Positions 23,601-36,310 of a stretch of DNA of 64,000 bases are shown piece by piece; position 1 is the stretch's first letter; every line of letters begins with the position of its first letter. The notes beneath the pieces are model-generated. The model made no database searches and was not told where the DNA came from. It saw nothing but the letters and a program-made list of their open reading frames with translations. Position numbers and translations under genes: made by a program. Origin of the DNA: Brachionus rotundiformis (taxonomy: Eukaryota; Rotifera; Eurotatoria; Ploima; Brachionidae); NCBI GenBank assembly GCA_016802295.1, contig JAESIW010000180.1:2628102-2692101 (forward strand). The letters run 5' to 3'.

Positions 23601-25018
23601 TAAAAAATAAATACAAATTTTCAAAACAGACCATTGATTAGTTGTTCAGTCATTGAAAATGCTTTAAACTTGTCAGACCATCTTGTCATACCATACAACT
23701 CATTTAAATGATAAAACATACATAATGAAATTCTTTTTTTTAAACCAAATAAAATATAATTTGCTTATAATTTTTTAAAAACACCTGGATTACTCGACTG
23801 TTGAGTTTTACTTTTCAGCAGCCTTTCAAAACTAATTTATTTTCAATCATAATATTTTTCTAGGTGTTTTTATGTTTTTATTCAATTAATAAAATTATAT
23901 TACTGGTGAAAATTTCCACTCAACAAACGCTGTATATTAGAATAGTAATTTTCTACAGAAATCTCAAGCTTTTTAAGACCTTTTTCTGTTAATTCTTGGA
24001 GCAGAAAATTCTTAAAATGATCACTACAAGTTCCAAAAGCGTACAAAAGCATAAAATCGTTAACCAAAGATGAATCATTATTGCCTTGGTTCGTAACTTT
24101 ATTTCCATTGGTTTGTTGATTGTTATTTGAATATTTTTCCAGGGCATATAGTTGAAATTTTTGGTCCATTTCGACTAAAATATCTTCCCACAGCTCTTCC
24201 ATTTCTTTGATAACTGCTTTTAATGAAGACAGCATTGAAAACAACATACCAAATTTGGTAGATACCAGTTTGATCTGAAGATGATTATCGGATAAAATTC
24301 GTGAATCTAGCAGCGAGTAGACTAATAGATTTTCGTCAGTCAGACCCAATGTGCTTATCAAAGAAGTATTATCGCTCAAAAAGCATGATCTTATTTGTTT
24401 GTAGTTCAAAAAACTTGGTACTAAATCCAAATTTGCATCGATCAAAAGAAAATAACCATATACAAAAATAGCAATTGAAGTACCATAGGCACAAACAAGA
24501 TATGTTAAAGTTTTGCTTTCTTTAATAAACAAATTGTCTGGAAAATCTTTGTTATTACTTTTTTCAAAAAGTTGCGAGATCATGTCATAGGAAATTGGTT
24601 TTGGCAATTGACTGACAGCAATGTCCTCATAAAAGTTATTGACTTCTTGTTGTCTGGCTAGATCTTCGTCTTCTTGCAACCAGTATAGATTTTGAATGCC
24701 CTCTTTACAATTAAATGAGAAAATTTTCTTGGCATCCTCAACAGCTAAGAGCCTAAAGTGACCATTTGAGTAAGCCACGGCGAGTATTTTGCCATCCGGA
24801 CGCCATGCCAACGATGTTACCGCTATGTTCTGATGAGGACATGTCACACTCCAAACTCGTTGCCATGACATGCGATACAAGTGTACCTCCGCATTGGCGA
24901 AAGCTATTGCAATCAAATCCATTTTGGGATTCCATAGCATCTGAGAAACCTCATTACTGGTATTTTTTTCATCAATTTGCTTGAAAAAACATGACGCGCT
25001 CACGTCTTGACTGCTCAT
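20648..25018 (-). CDS. ANAPC4: Anaphase-promoting complex subunit 4
   Basis: Ten exons read in frame: 25018-23904, 23732-23632, 23582-23531, 22587-22532, 22472-22426, 22313-22139, 22077-21912, 21857-21747, 21622-21560, 21500-20648. They give about 912 residues; human APC4 has about 808. The N-terminus is a WD40-type propeller (EVSQMLWNPKMDLIAIAFAN, AWRPDGKILAVAYSNGHFRL). Then come ELTEKGLKKLEISVENYYS, FYHLNELYGMTRW, IKIFFKWLHA and NMEKVGQYLKHDNL of the helical APC4 domain, and KVAALLSSQKNRVKIFELEV near the end, followed by an acidic, Ser-rich tail longer than in vertebrates. APC4 is a scaffold of the APC/C ubiquitin ligase that links APC1 and APC5 in the platform. The intron at 22588-23530 is unusually long for this window. 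One intron, of 54 bases at 21858-21911, uses a weak gtttgt donor. Confidence 0.93.
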
Positions 25019-27264
25019 ATTAATTAATATTTATTTAAATGACTTAATTACCAAAAATAATTATAATTAATAGATAAAATAAAATGCTTTTTGAAAAGTT
25101 TGAATGAAAATTAAAAATTCAAATTTTAATATTCATATTAAAAATCATCGATGAAACAAAATCATCGCATTGGTGCCAAAAACTAAGCAAAAAAGCTGAG
25201 AATTTAGCTTCATTCGTATAGATCTTGACTAATTATTTTAAACAAGGGAGAAAAATTAAGCAAATATTCCAAACAATTATAATAATTATAAATTCAGATG
25301 CGTAGGAACCTTGTATACTTGTTATTGATGCTTTTTGTGTTGAAATTTTAAATTTTGGTTTAAAAATTGCATTTCTTTGTTAAGCTCCCCCTTTGCCAAA
25401 TATAAACTCAAATTAGTTCAAAACTGTTCAATATTGTTTCACTTTTAATTTTAGTCATAATTCCTTTGCTGCAGATCATTCACACAACTCTGATTTTTCA
25501 TAATTTATTTTTATCAAAATTGATAGATACCAAACTACAACATCCATCACCTTTTTTTGATATTTTGTAGAATTTGACTAATTAATTTAAAATACAAAAT
25601 TTAATTAATATTATTAGTATTTTAAGCTTGTTTTGATACCATTTGAATACTTTAAGAAATATTTTTTCTCATACACAAAAAATCTTAAGTAAAGTCTACT
25701 TAATTACTTTAGGTGCTTAAAGTAATATCTAAAACACATTTCATCTACATATTTTGATGACGGCCTACGCAAATTTAAAAAATTCTTTAGTAAATGTTTT
25801 GATTATAAAAAAATGTTTATGATTAGAACAAAAATTAAATGTATAATTAATTTGGGCCATAAATTTTTTCACAAATAAAAACTAGAAAATGATCAAATAA
25901 GATAATAAATATTTTTGAGTTTAATTTTTTGACTTTTAATTTGAAAATAATTGAATACATTTAATTTGATTTTTTCTTATGTGAAATCAATTCAAACAAA
26001 CACCAACTCAATATCTTTAACAAAAAATTCACTCAAGGTAAATTAAAAGTTTTTAATTGATGAGGTTTCTTGAAGAGAATCTGCCTATCATAAAGAAAGA
26101 CTAAAAAAAAAGCAAATAAAACTCTCAAGTAAGGAATTTATTCTACTTTTGTCAAGCATTTTCCCAAAGGTAAATCAAATCTTTACTTTTGATTTTTATG
26201 CTATGCTTTCCACAAATTTAACCAAATTTATATGATCTTATTTGTTGAAATTTTTCAAATGAACTACAAACTTCACAATTAATCGTTGATTCTCATAAAG
26301 GCTTGAAATCCTGTTCATCAAGATTGACGTCATTATCAAATTACCTCAATTAACATATCTAAAATTAATTTTTAAAAAAATTCAAAAATTAAAATTTATT
26401 TCTAATCTGAACTTATTGTTTGATTGGCAAACAAAAGCCTGGAGAGTTGATTTAATCAAAAATAGAAAAATCTTATATTTGGTTGAAAAATACCTAGAGT
26501 AAATGTAACTTGAATTGAGTTTAAAAAAAAGCAATGAAATTTTCAATTTATAGACTTACTTAAAACATTAATTTAATCATGAGTATATATTTAAGAAATT
26601 TTCCTTCATTATATCAAATTAAATTCAAAGAATATCTCAATTATCTATCTAAAATATTAATGTAGAATAAAAACATTTAAAACATTCCAAAAATCAAAAT
26701 ACTGTAAGCTTTTATTAAATTATCAAATTTAATTTGTTACCATCAAATTTTCGGGTCTAAAAAAAATTAATCTTATATGATGCACTTTTTAAAACATATG
26801 ACACCATCATAATTTTAAGGTAGCTTAAAAAACAAGAAAATTTTCAAGTATTCTTGAATTGTAATTTAAAAGCATGACATATTCAAAGAGCATAATTTAT
26901 TGATAGTGGCTGTTGTGTTTTTTTTACCAAAACTTGAAAAGAATAAAGCTTTACATATTTCTATCAATAGGAAAATTGTTTAAAAATGTCTGAAATAATA
27001 ATAAAAATTTTGATAAATTCTCAAATTTAATTTTTAAGGTTTCAGAATTAAAGCAGTAAATCTTGATAATAAATAAATTTTTTTTGTTCGAATTTCACAG
27101 ATAAAAGCTTTGAATAATGAGCTAAATTAATATTAAAATTTTGAAAATAATTTTTTTTTTTGGAGGCGTTGCTTAGTAATTATAAAAACCGATATAAAAA
27201 AATTAAATTTCAATACATCTGAAAATTCAAGTCTAAAAAAAATTAACTCTGAACTTGTCACAAA
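25019..27264. other. Intergenic region between divergent genes, no gene seen
   Basis: This is 2.2 kb between ANAPC4 (minus) and AK8 (plus). It is AT-rich with long A and T tracts. No reading frame, inverted repeat or retrotransposon block was recognised. It should hold the promoters of both genes. Confidence 0.45.
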
Positions 27265-29115
27265 ATGGATCAAACGACTAAACCACTTTTAATTCCACCA
27301 GAATTTTCCCTATATGCCGAAAAGCATGAAATTTTTGAACTCTATCAAGTAAACTGAAGCTGAAAATTTTGGAAATTAAATTTTAATATAAAATTTATTG
27401 ACTAAAGAGAATGCTATCTCAACTAATTATTCATAAGCCGGAAGAACCACTACAATTTCTGATCGATTTTCTTCGTAAAGATGTTAATTGTAAACAGTAT
27501 TTAAAAAAAAGACATTAATTAATATTTTTTGTTAAAGCTCCTGCGACTCTGATATTGGGACCACCTGCATCTGGTAAAAAGACTCTTAGTCAATTGCTCT
27601 CCAAAAAAACTGGTGCTGTCCTTGTTAATCAAACTTCTTTAATCGAATCGTTACCAAATAATTTGAAAAATGAATTTGCTGAAAAAATAAAAAACAAGGT
27701 GAATTATTTAATTTTTTTCTAATTTATGCCTTAATGATGATCTCATTCGTTTGATTTTTGTTATTGTCATTTTGAAATTTAAGAACCTTGAGCCTAATGA
27801 TTGGGTAAAAATCATTAAGAACAGGATAGAAGACTATGATTGTGTTCGTAAAGGATGGATTATCGAGAGCTTTCCAGAGACAAGAACACAGGCTCTTGCT
27901 TTATTGTCTAGCGGAATATTTCCAAAGCATACTGGTTATTTAAAAATTAAACATAAAAATTTTTTTTTTATTTTTGGCTTTATATCTAGTTGTGTTAACT
28001 GGTGAGGACTCTATGCTAATTGAGAGAGCTGCAGGAAAGCGTATTGATCCAAAAAATGGAGGTTTTATGTCAAAATTAATAATTATTTACAATTTTTAAG
28101 TATAATTAATTTTTAAAGAGATTTATCATACTACATTTGATTGGCCTAATGAAACCTCAATTCAAAATCGCCTAGTTGTCCCGGAAAAGTACACAGAAGA
28201 AGACTTGTTCAAAAGATTAATGGTCTACAACAGACATATCGAAGGAATACTCGATTGTTTTAAAGCAACAACTAAGAAAATTAATGTAGATCAACCTAAA
28301 GGCGATGTTTTCAATCAAAGTATAATAATTTAATGAATGGTCTTTTTTTTAATTATTTTTATGATAGTTCTTGACTATGTGAGTCGACCAGCCCGATCAC
28401 AGGCTCCAATTTCGCCGAGAATTTTGCTCGTTGGTCCATATGGATCTGGAAGAAGAACCCAAGCTTCTGCTTTGGCAAAAAAATATGACATTGTCAATGT
28501 GTCAATTAGTAATTTGATAAAAGAAGCTGTAGCTCGTGAAACTGTACTTGGCTTGGCAATTAAACCACATTTTCAGAGACGTTCAACAAGTATTTAAACT
28601 ATTAAATATGATATTTTAAAAGTTTTCAAATTTTTTGTCAAGTTCCGGATAGTTTAGTGGTTCCTCTGTTGGTTGAAAGACTTGGAAAATTAGATTGTGT
28701 ATCGAGAGGTTGGGTTCTACATGGATTTCCACGTAACCGTGATCAAGCGGAAGCTTTGGAAAGGAACGGTTTTGCTCCTAATCGAGTTTTTTTCATGGAC
28801 ATTCCGCCAGATTCTATCATGGAGAGAGTTACTCTTCGATACCTGGATCCTATTACTGGCGAACGTTACCATATGTTATTCAATCCACCCCCTACACAAG
28901 AAATCAGAGATAGACTAACTCAAAAAGCAAATGACAGTGAAGCGAACATTCGCACAAGAATTAATGTATTTTACAATAATGTAAGGCATATGATTGATTA
29001 TTATGAAAACATTGGCATTCATGTAAATGCTGACCAAGATCCCAATACTGTATTTGAATCAATAGAGTCCGGTATTGTAAATCCAATTCCGAAAAGTTAT
29101 GATGAAACCAACTGA
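27265..29115 (+). CDS. AK8: Adenylate kinase 8 (two-domain, ciliary type)
   Basis: Eight exons (27265-27348, 27408-27489, 27538-27698, 27784-27934, 27990-28061, 28119-28319, 28368-28589, 28643-29115) give about 481 residues; human AK8 has 479. The N-terminus (IPPEFSLYAEKHEIFELYQ) is the short AK8-specific leader. Domain 1 has the P-loop GPPASGKKT, DCVRKGWIIESFPETRTQA and GKRIDPKNGEIYHTTFDWP. Domain 2 has GPYGSGRRTQ, DCVSRGWVLHGFPRNRDQA, DPITGERYHMLFNPPPTQEI and the family ending DQDPNTVFESIESGIVNPIP. The enzyme interconverts AMP, ADP and ATP (and other nucleotides) and in animals is associated with motile cilia and flagella. In domain 2 the P-loop lysine is replaced by arginine. Introns are about 50-85 bases. 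It lies 267 bases upstream of the acyltransferase on the same strand. Confidence 0.96.
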
Positions 29116-29382
29116 ATTAATTTTTTTTTATTATCCTAATTTTAATTTGAATAAAAATTTTTTGCTCATTTTTTTCAATTTAAACTTTAATCAGTTAAAT
29201 TTTTAAATTATAATTTAGCAAAAAAAAATGAAATAATCTTAAAACAAATAGATAATTGAAAAAATACATTTTTGAACCAAAATTTTATTCATTTGACATT
29301 TTTTATTCTTTATTAGTTTAAATTTTTGATGAAATTAAATACAATTTAGTATTAGAGTTAAATCATAACATAATACTTTGAT

Positions 29383-30780
29383 ATGGAAAATACCAAAAAA
29401 GCTTTTACAAACTATGAGCGTTCCTTATACTATTTTAACAAATGTGGAGATTTATTGGTGCTCAGTTTAGGAATAATTGAAAGCAATGAGTTAATTACTC
29501 TAAATATTGATATATTTAAAAAAGTTTTAGAATTTTTGATGAAGAGACATCCATTTTTAAGAGCAAATATTTTAATCGATCAAGAAAAAAATTTATTTTT
29601 TAACATAAATACTAATAATTTAGACTATGATGGCGACGATTTATCATATTGTTATCTAAATTCTAGAAACGAATTGGAAAATTGTTTAGAAGAAATGACC
29701 AAAAGAAAAATTGATTACGAAAAAAAACTATGGCGTATGGCTATTTTCGATTTTAACGAAGATAATAAAAAGAAGTATGCTGTAAGTTTTTGGCTTCCTT
29801 TGTTCATTACAGATGGTTTAAATATAACTGCTTTCCAAATTGAGATTGCAAATATTCTAAACAGTTTATTAACCAACACTGAGTGCCAAGAAATGCTTAT
29901 TCCATTATCAATTACTGAAAACATGTTTGAAATAACAGACAGAAAGCATTTAATTGGTAAAGATCAAATTAAAAAGATTGAGGAAATTAATCTAATTAAA
30001 TCATCTAAATTTAAATTCGATCCTATTTTCAAAAGTGAAAATGAACGAGGCTGTAAAATTAAAATTTTAAATTACAATGAAATGGAAAGCAAAAAATTAA
30101 TTGCTTTATCAAAACAAAATGGTACTAGATTTACTTCATTTATAATTACTTGCTTTCATTATTCAATTCAGAAACTTTATAAAGAACATAATCTACCTGA
30201 TCCAGTAGATATAAAATTTGGTGTAGCAGCGAATTTAAGAATTCGTTTGGAGCCAATTTTAGATTTCAATAATGTAGGATATTATTCCTGTCTTGTTCCA
30301 ATTAACACAGTTTATCCAAATTTTGGAAAATATGAAAGTTTATTTACGGATGCTAAGTATATAGATGGAATTATTAGAGAACTAACTAGTGTTGAATCAG
30401 GTGCTATTTTCAATGAGTCACATAATTTCAGTGCAACATCAGAAGTTAATGATTTGTTTGAAAAAACTGCCAATATTGAAAATTTTTGTTCAATTTTGAA
30501 TTCCAGTTCTACATGGGATGTAATGATAAGTAATGTTGGGACTTATTTAGCTCTAAATAAGCAACAAAATCCAAGCGGACCATTTCAACTTAATGAAATT
30601 TATTTTACAGATACCCAAAATACATTTCCATGTATTGACGCATCTATCTTAATCCATCTAATAACATGGAAAAATAGGTTGATGTTTATGATATCCAGTA
30701 ATAAATCTGGCATATCATCAAAATATTTTGAAAGATTGATAACAATTTTTAACATTTTTTTGCTAAAATTAATTGAATGA
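29383..30780 (+). CDS. Condensation-superfamily acyltransferase-like protein
   Basis: A single uninterrupted exon of 465 codons. The start (RSLYYFNKCGDLLVLSLGII), a block FLMKRHPFLRANI, the motif WLPLFITDGLN at residues about 144-154, and VGYYSCLVPINTVYP late in the protein follow the order seen in the condensation, alcohol-acetyltransferase and PapA type of acyltransferases. Those enzymes share the fold of chloramphenicol acetyltransferase and use HxxxDG as catalytic motif. Here the catalytic-histidine position is Leu (L-F-I-T-D-G), although Asp-Gly is kept, so activity is doubtful or uses another residue. The substrate is unknown. It lacks introns while its neighbours AK8 and ABCB have many, which could mean retroposition or horizontal acquisition. 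It ends 134 bases from the convergent ABCB gene. Confidence 0.65.
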   Translation: MENTKKAFTNYERSLYYFNKCGDLLVLSLGIIESNELITLNIDIFKKVLEFLMKRHPFLRANILIDQEKNLFFNINTNNLDYDGDDLSYCYLNSRNELENCLEEMTKRKIDYEKKLWRMAIFDFNEDNKKKYAVSFWLPLFITDGLNITAFQIEIANILNSLLTNTECQEMLIPLSITENMFEITDRKHLIGKDQIKKIEEINLIKSSKFKFDPIFKSENERGCKIKILNYNEMESKKLIALSKQNGTRFTSFIITCFHYSIQKLYKEHNLPDPVDIKFGVAANLRIRLEPILDFNNVGYYSCLVPINTVYPNFGKYESLFTDAKYIDGIIRELTSVESGAIFNESHNFSATSEVNDLFEKTANIENFCSILNSSSTWDVMISNVGTYLALNKQQNPSGPFQLNEIYFTDTQNTFPCIDASILIHLITWKNRLMFMISSNKSGISSKYFERLITIFNIFLLKLIE

Positions 30781-30914
30781 AATTTAATATGGACTTGAAT
30801 TCGGGCAAAATTAAAAAAGTTTTTATACAAAGGATGAAATATTTAAAAAATTTATTAATAAAAATTACATTTAAAAAACAATATTTAAAAGTAGAATTTT
30901 TAAATACTTAATGA

Positions 30915-33900
30915 TTAAAGTTTACCATTTAATTTAGCATAAAAGCCTCCAATATTCATCAACTCTTCATGTGAGCCCATCTCAGTTACAACACCATTTT
31001 GTAGCACATAAATTACATCTGAGTCTTTGATTGTCGATAATCTATGCGCTATTACAATACATGTTCTACCTTGCTGAGCTCTGTCAAGAGCTTCTTGAAC
31101 TATTTTTTCAGATTCAGTGTCCAAAGCAGATGTTGCTTCATCGAGCAACAAAATTTTTGGATCTCTGATTAAAGCTCTAGAATTCAATTAATTAGAAATA
31201 GGTTGTTTTGGACGATCTTTTTTAATTAATGCTACCTTGCAATTGCAACTCTTTGTTTCTGACCACCTGAAAGCTGTGTACCTTTTGATCCTACATTTGT
31301 CTCATAGCCCTATTTAGATGAAAATATTTAAATTCGGAATACATAAAAATAGATTTATGATGAGAAAAAATTGTACATGTGGTAATTTGGAAATAAAATC
31401 ATGAATATTTGCTTTTTTGGCAGCTTCAATTACTTCTTCACGAGTCACTTGTCTCGAGTTGTCACCATAGGCAATATTCTCATGAATAGACATGTCAAAT
31501 AGAATAGGCTCTTGGCTCACTATTCCAAATTTTGATCTAAGCCAGTGAAGATTGTAATCAGTCAAATTGATACCATTTAGTTTAATATTTCCATTGTCTG
31601 GATCATAAAATCTTTCGAAAAGTTGTGTCACTGTCGATTTTCCACATCCCGAACTTCCTACAAATGCAATACGCTGACCCTCTTTGACTTTTAAATCTAG
31701 GCTTTTTAGAATTTTGGCATCTGGCCGATTAGGATAACAGAACTCGACTGATTCCACTGATATGTCTGTCTTTAGGTCCTTATCTTCAATTGTTATTCCA
31801 TTTGATGACTCATAGTTGTTTATTTTGGTTTGTCTCTCGAACAATTCAAAAATTGAGTTTACAGATGTTTTAGCTTTGGCATAGTCTGGCATTAGACTAG
31901 ATGCTTGACCTGAAGAAATAAAAATCAAGAGTTAATAATTGTTTGATATTTAGATTAGTTTCTTTTAGTTATCTCACCTACGGACTGAGCTCCGAAGATG
32001 ATGCAACTGAAAACAAGCATTATATTCTCAAAAGTCATGCCAAATAAATTTTTTTCAACCAAATGAGCTCCAAGAGCAAATGCAGCAGCCATGGCATAAA
32101 AAGTGATTGATGATGTAAAACCGAGCATGAATGCAGAAATGTTTGACGATCTAATTGCTGCTCTGGAATATCAATATTTTGTTTGTTAGTATCTTTTTAA
32201 TTGGCAATCAAATTTTATTAATTTACTTGTATGGAATATCAAGTTTTTTGCTGTATAGATTCCAAAAGTGATTCTCTTTATTGAAAATTGTCACAGTTCT
32301 AATATTGCTGATAGTCTCAATACTTATCTTTTATTTAAAAGGAAATTTTTTTACTTATTTGTTTTATTTATTTATTTATTTTTATTTTCTACTTTTCCAG
32401 CGTCTTCTAAGACTTCTTTGTCTTTGCCAGAAAAACCTGTAAGCATTTTTGTTTGCAATACTCCACCAATAATCATAAAAGGCACAAATGCCAAAATAGT
32501 CAAAGCTATTGCCCAGCCGTAAACAAGTGCCAAAACAAGCCCAATTCCAAGATTGCCAATGTTCATTAATAGAGCACCCACTCTTATTCCTGTAGCCTAA
32601 ATAAAATAAAATTTAAAATCAAGTGTCAGTACAATTATTCTGTTGAGGTACTCCTTGGACTGCGGCTGCTTCGACAGCAAGTTTAGTGCAAAGTTTGCCA
32701 ACTGAATTGTCGGGACTATCAAACCAGGCTATTTCTTGTTTGAGCATTGTTTTAAAACCCATGGATCTAAGTCGTTTGGTTAAATTTTCTCCCGAAATTC
32801 CAAACATAGAATTCTAAATAAATGATAAAAGATTTACAAATAATTTTATCAAGCTAAAGATAATTCTTTGACATTTGAATTAAAACTTGATTGAAATTTT
32901 ATTCAAAAACAAAATCTTAACTTAATTGATATATTTTGATTAAAAAGAAAATGTTATTCACCTGAAGAAGATTGCTAAAAAAAGTGACAACACCAAACAC
33001 AATGAATAAAACCGAATAGAGAATAATTGACTGTTCTTGTTTTTTTTCATCACATTCAGAAAATATGGCAATAGCTTTGCTAAAAACAATTGAAAAAGCT
33101 GGTTGAACCGCTCCACTTATTAAACTTGCCACACAGCCTATCAAAATAAAATACCACTCTGGTGCATTTAACTTAAACACTTTTAGCATCGAAACATCTT
33201 TCTATTAAAAAAATCAAATTTAAAACACACTATCTAAAACGAATTTATTGAATTTAAATTTAAAAAAAATACTTTTTTTTCTTCTTTTTTAAGACTCTTT
33301 TCATTCGAATCAGGTTCAATTTTGTTGCCCATAGCTGATACTTGTTTTTCCAAATTTGATTTGGATGCATTTTCAATAATTGGATTTATCTTTCTCAATG
33401 AGGATTGTGAATCCATTCCAGCTTGTTGTGTTACAACCAATTTGTAGTAAAGGCCTTTTTTGTCCATTAAATTGGCATGAGTGCCATATTCTTTAACTTT
33501 TCCTTCTTCAAATGCAAATATGACGTCAGCATTCAAGATTGTTGAAAGCCTGTGAGCTACAATGATTGTTGTTCGACCTAATCGAGCTCTGTCTAAAGCA
33601 GCTTGGACAATAGATTCGGACTCGTTGTCCAAAGCTGATGTAGCTTCGTCTAATAAAAGAACTTTGGGATTTCTGACCAAAGCTCGAGCGATTGCGATTC
33701 GCTGTTTTTGGCCTCCGGATAATTGACCACCACGATCCCCAACCATTGTATCATATTTCTTATCAATGATAACACATTAGCAAAAACACGAAATAAAATA
33801 ACGAAATAGATTACTTCAGGTAGACTCATTATAAATTCATGAGCGTTTGCATTCTTGGCAGCTTCAAAAATTTCCTCATCTGTTACATTTTCTTTACCAA

Positions 33901-35791
33901 ATCTGATGTTTTCTTTTATGGTTGTGCTAAACAATATTGGCTCCTGATTAACAACGCCAATTTGGGATCTTAGCCATTTAACATTCAAAGATCTCAAATC
34001 ATTGCCATCAAGTTTGACTCTTCCTTCCAATGGATCATAAAAACGTTGAATCAATTGAATACAAGTCGATTTTCCTTTATTAAATTAATTTGTATTTTAT
34101 TTTACTTAATAATTTTTGAAATTATATTCAAAGTAAAGAATATTTCCTACCACATCCTGATGACCCAACTAATGCAACTGTAGAACCAGATTTAATATTG
34201 AGACTAAGTCCATTCAGAATTTTAATGTCTGGTCTTGATGGATAATTGAAATTAATATTTTCAAATTCAATATTGCCAGTTACATCAATGGGTTTATTGC
34301 CCTCTTCGGATGATGTGTCAATTGTTGGTTTCTAATTTTGTTTTAGAATAGTTTAGATTTTTTGATTGATCTTAATTTTATAAACTTTATAAACATACTC
34401 TGTCAATTATTTTAAAAACTTCAAAAGCTGCACCTCTGCCTGTAGCCAAAGTGCCAATAAAAGGACCAGCATTACCCAAACTAAAGATCGCAATTATGAT
34501 GCTGAAAAAGACGAGTAAAATTTTTCCAATTGTATATTCTGGCAATCCAGTATTGGGATCGATTTTTAAACTCAAAGTCCATCCATACCAAAATCCTAGC
34601 GCATATGCTCCATTAATTACAATCCATATAAATCCCATCAACAAACCATTGATGGTTGCTTTTCTGATTCCAAATTTTTTCGCCTCATCCAATTTTTTCT
34701 CATAGCGAACATGCTCTTTTTGAGCTCCATTAAATGCAAATACTGTACGAATGGCTGTAAAAACTTCCTCTGCTACTGCTCCAGCTTTTGCATACGATTT
34801 TAGCTCATTTGATGTCAAAACTTCAGCAATCTTTCAGATAATATGATTTTTTTATCAATTTTTCATCAAAAAAATTATTCAATTACTTTTGTGAACATAA
34901 CAGCAGAAGCAAGAATAAGTGGCGACAAGGACAAGATTACCAGAGTAAGCTTCCAACCTTTAACAAAGCCAATCACTATGCCTCCTATAAAAGTTGCCAA
35001 ATTTTGAATTGCATTGCCAAATTTGTCACCGAAAGCGTCCTTTATCTTGTCAACATCGCTATTTTTAAATGATATAAATAATTTTCTTTACAATGAAAAC
35101 GATATTTACTCTGTTAATCGATTTGTTAGCTCACCACTTTTGTAAACATCAAACCATCCAATATCTTGTTTCAAAATCGATGAAAACAAAGCCTTACGAA
35201 TGGCTCTTGCCTGTTTTTGAGATGGCATTAACCAAAATGCCACTTGAAAGTAACTCAATACCATTGTTGTAAAACCTAAAACTGTAAAATAATTTAATTA
35301 ATTTCTAATGCAGTTGTATTATAATTAAATCAAACTTATCAAATAAATAACTTGATCTTTTAAGCGACTTGTCAAAGGGTTTTCGTACATTACTGAATTA
35401 GTTATGTTACTTAAAAGTGACACATTACAAACTTTAGCATTATCAGTAAATCCATCAATTATATTTGAATATACAAGCATCATAAGTGGCATCGTTGCCC
35501 CATTTGCAAGAGCTCCAATTGTTCCAAAAAACATAAATAAGATGTCAATTTTGGATGCATATCTGAACTAAAATAAAAATTTATTATATTTCCATTCAAT
35601 CTTAATTTTTAATAATTTGAAAGATTTACCAATTTTAAAAAAGAAACATTTTCTCTAGGCTTAATGTCATTTTCCCTGATTTTTCCAACAGTTAATTTTT
35701 AAAATTTAAAGATATCATTTTTTTACTTTTTTTTCTTTTCTTCAGATTTGTCATCTTTTAAATTTGACAATTTAATAGTTTCGACGCCCAT
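30915..35791 (-). CDS. ABC transporter, subfamily B full transporter (P-glycoprotein-like)
   Basis: Many exons on minus, with short introns, encode a TMD-NBD-TMD-NBD protein starting MGVETIKLSNLKDDKSEEKK. TMD1 runs from about 35535 to 34390 (FMFFGTIGALANGATMPLMM; WYGWTLSLK). NBD1 has GSSGCGKST, split by an intron at about 34081-34155; the Q-loop VNQEPILF; the signature LSGGQKQR (about 33715); and Walker B VLLLDEATSALD with the H-loop AHRLST. TMD2 lies at about 33190-31930. NBD2 has GSSGCGKSTVT, VSQEPILFD, LSGGQKQRVAIAR (about 31245), ILLLDEATSALDT and AHRLST. All catalytic elements of both ATP sites look intact. Proteins of this type export hydrophobic compounds across the plasma membrane. 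Which ABCB member it is cannot be told. Exon limits were not all resolved, and the first exon rests on the signal of an ATG plus splice donor. Confidence 0.93.
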
Positions 35792-36310
35792 CTTTGTTGA
35801 TCTTTTTTTCTTAATTCAACAATAAAATAATTGATTTTTTTTGTAAATTTTGGATATTTATGGTAATGAATAAAACTTATCGTATTATTTTGAATCATTA
35901 GTTCTTTTCTATCACATGACAGAAACAAGTATAATTTTAAAAAACTGATATAAGTTGTGAAATTAAAATAATTTGTTCAAATGTATTTGAATTTAAAGAA
36001 AAATTATTTTTAAATTTTAGCTAATATCACATATAATTATATTCTAATCAAACATGATCAATAAAATAAAATCAGTCAATTGGTTGTTATCTTATTTTTT
36101 GATAATCTTTCAATTGATGACTGGTCCTTCTGAATAATTATTATGTTTTTAAAATTTTACAATATTTTGAAATCATGACCAAATTTAATTAAAATTAATA
36201 AGGAGTAATTTTTTAATGAGATATTTTATAATTTAAAAGCTTATTTGTTTGAGTGATGTCAAAGAGGAAAGTAAAAATTAAGAAATTTTAAATCAAATAA
36301 TGATAATAGT
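35792..36310. other. Intergenic stretch upstream of the ABCB gene
   Basis: This is AT-rich, with no coding signal. It should contain the ABCB promoter, but no clear TATA box is visible at a fitting distance. Confidence 0.4.

Noticed and set aside
23752..23855. Candidate ANAPC4 exon within its first intron
   Set aside because: An acceptor is present, but every splice phase meets a stop, whereas the exon at 23732-23632 joins in frame and matches APC4.
24766..24984. Open frame of 72 codons on plus
   Set aside because: It is the antisense of the WD40-coding exon of ANAPC4.
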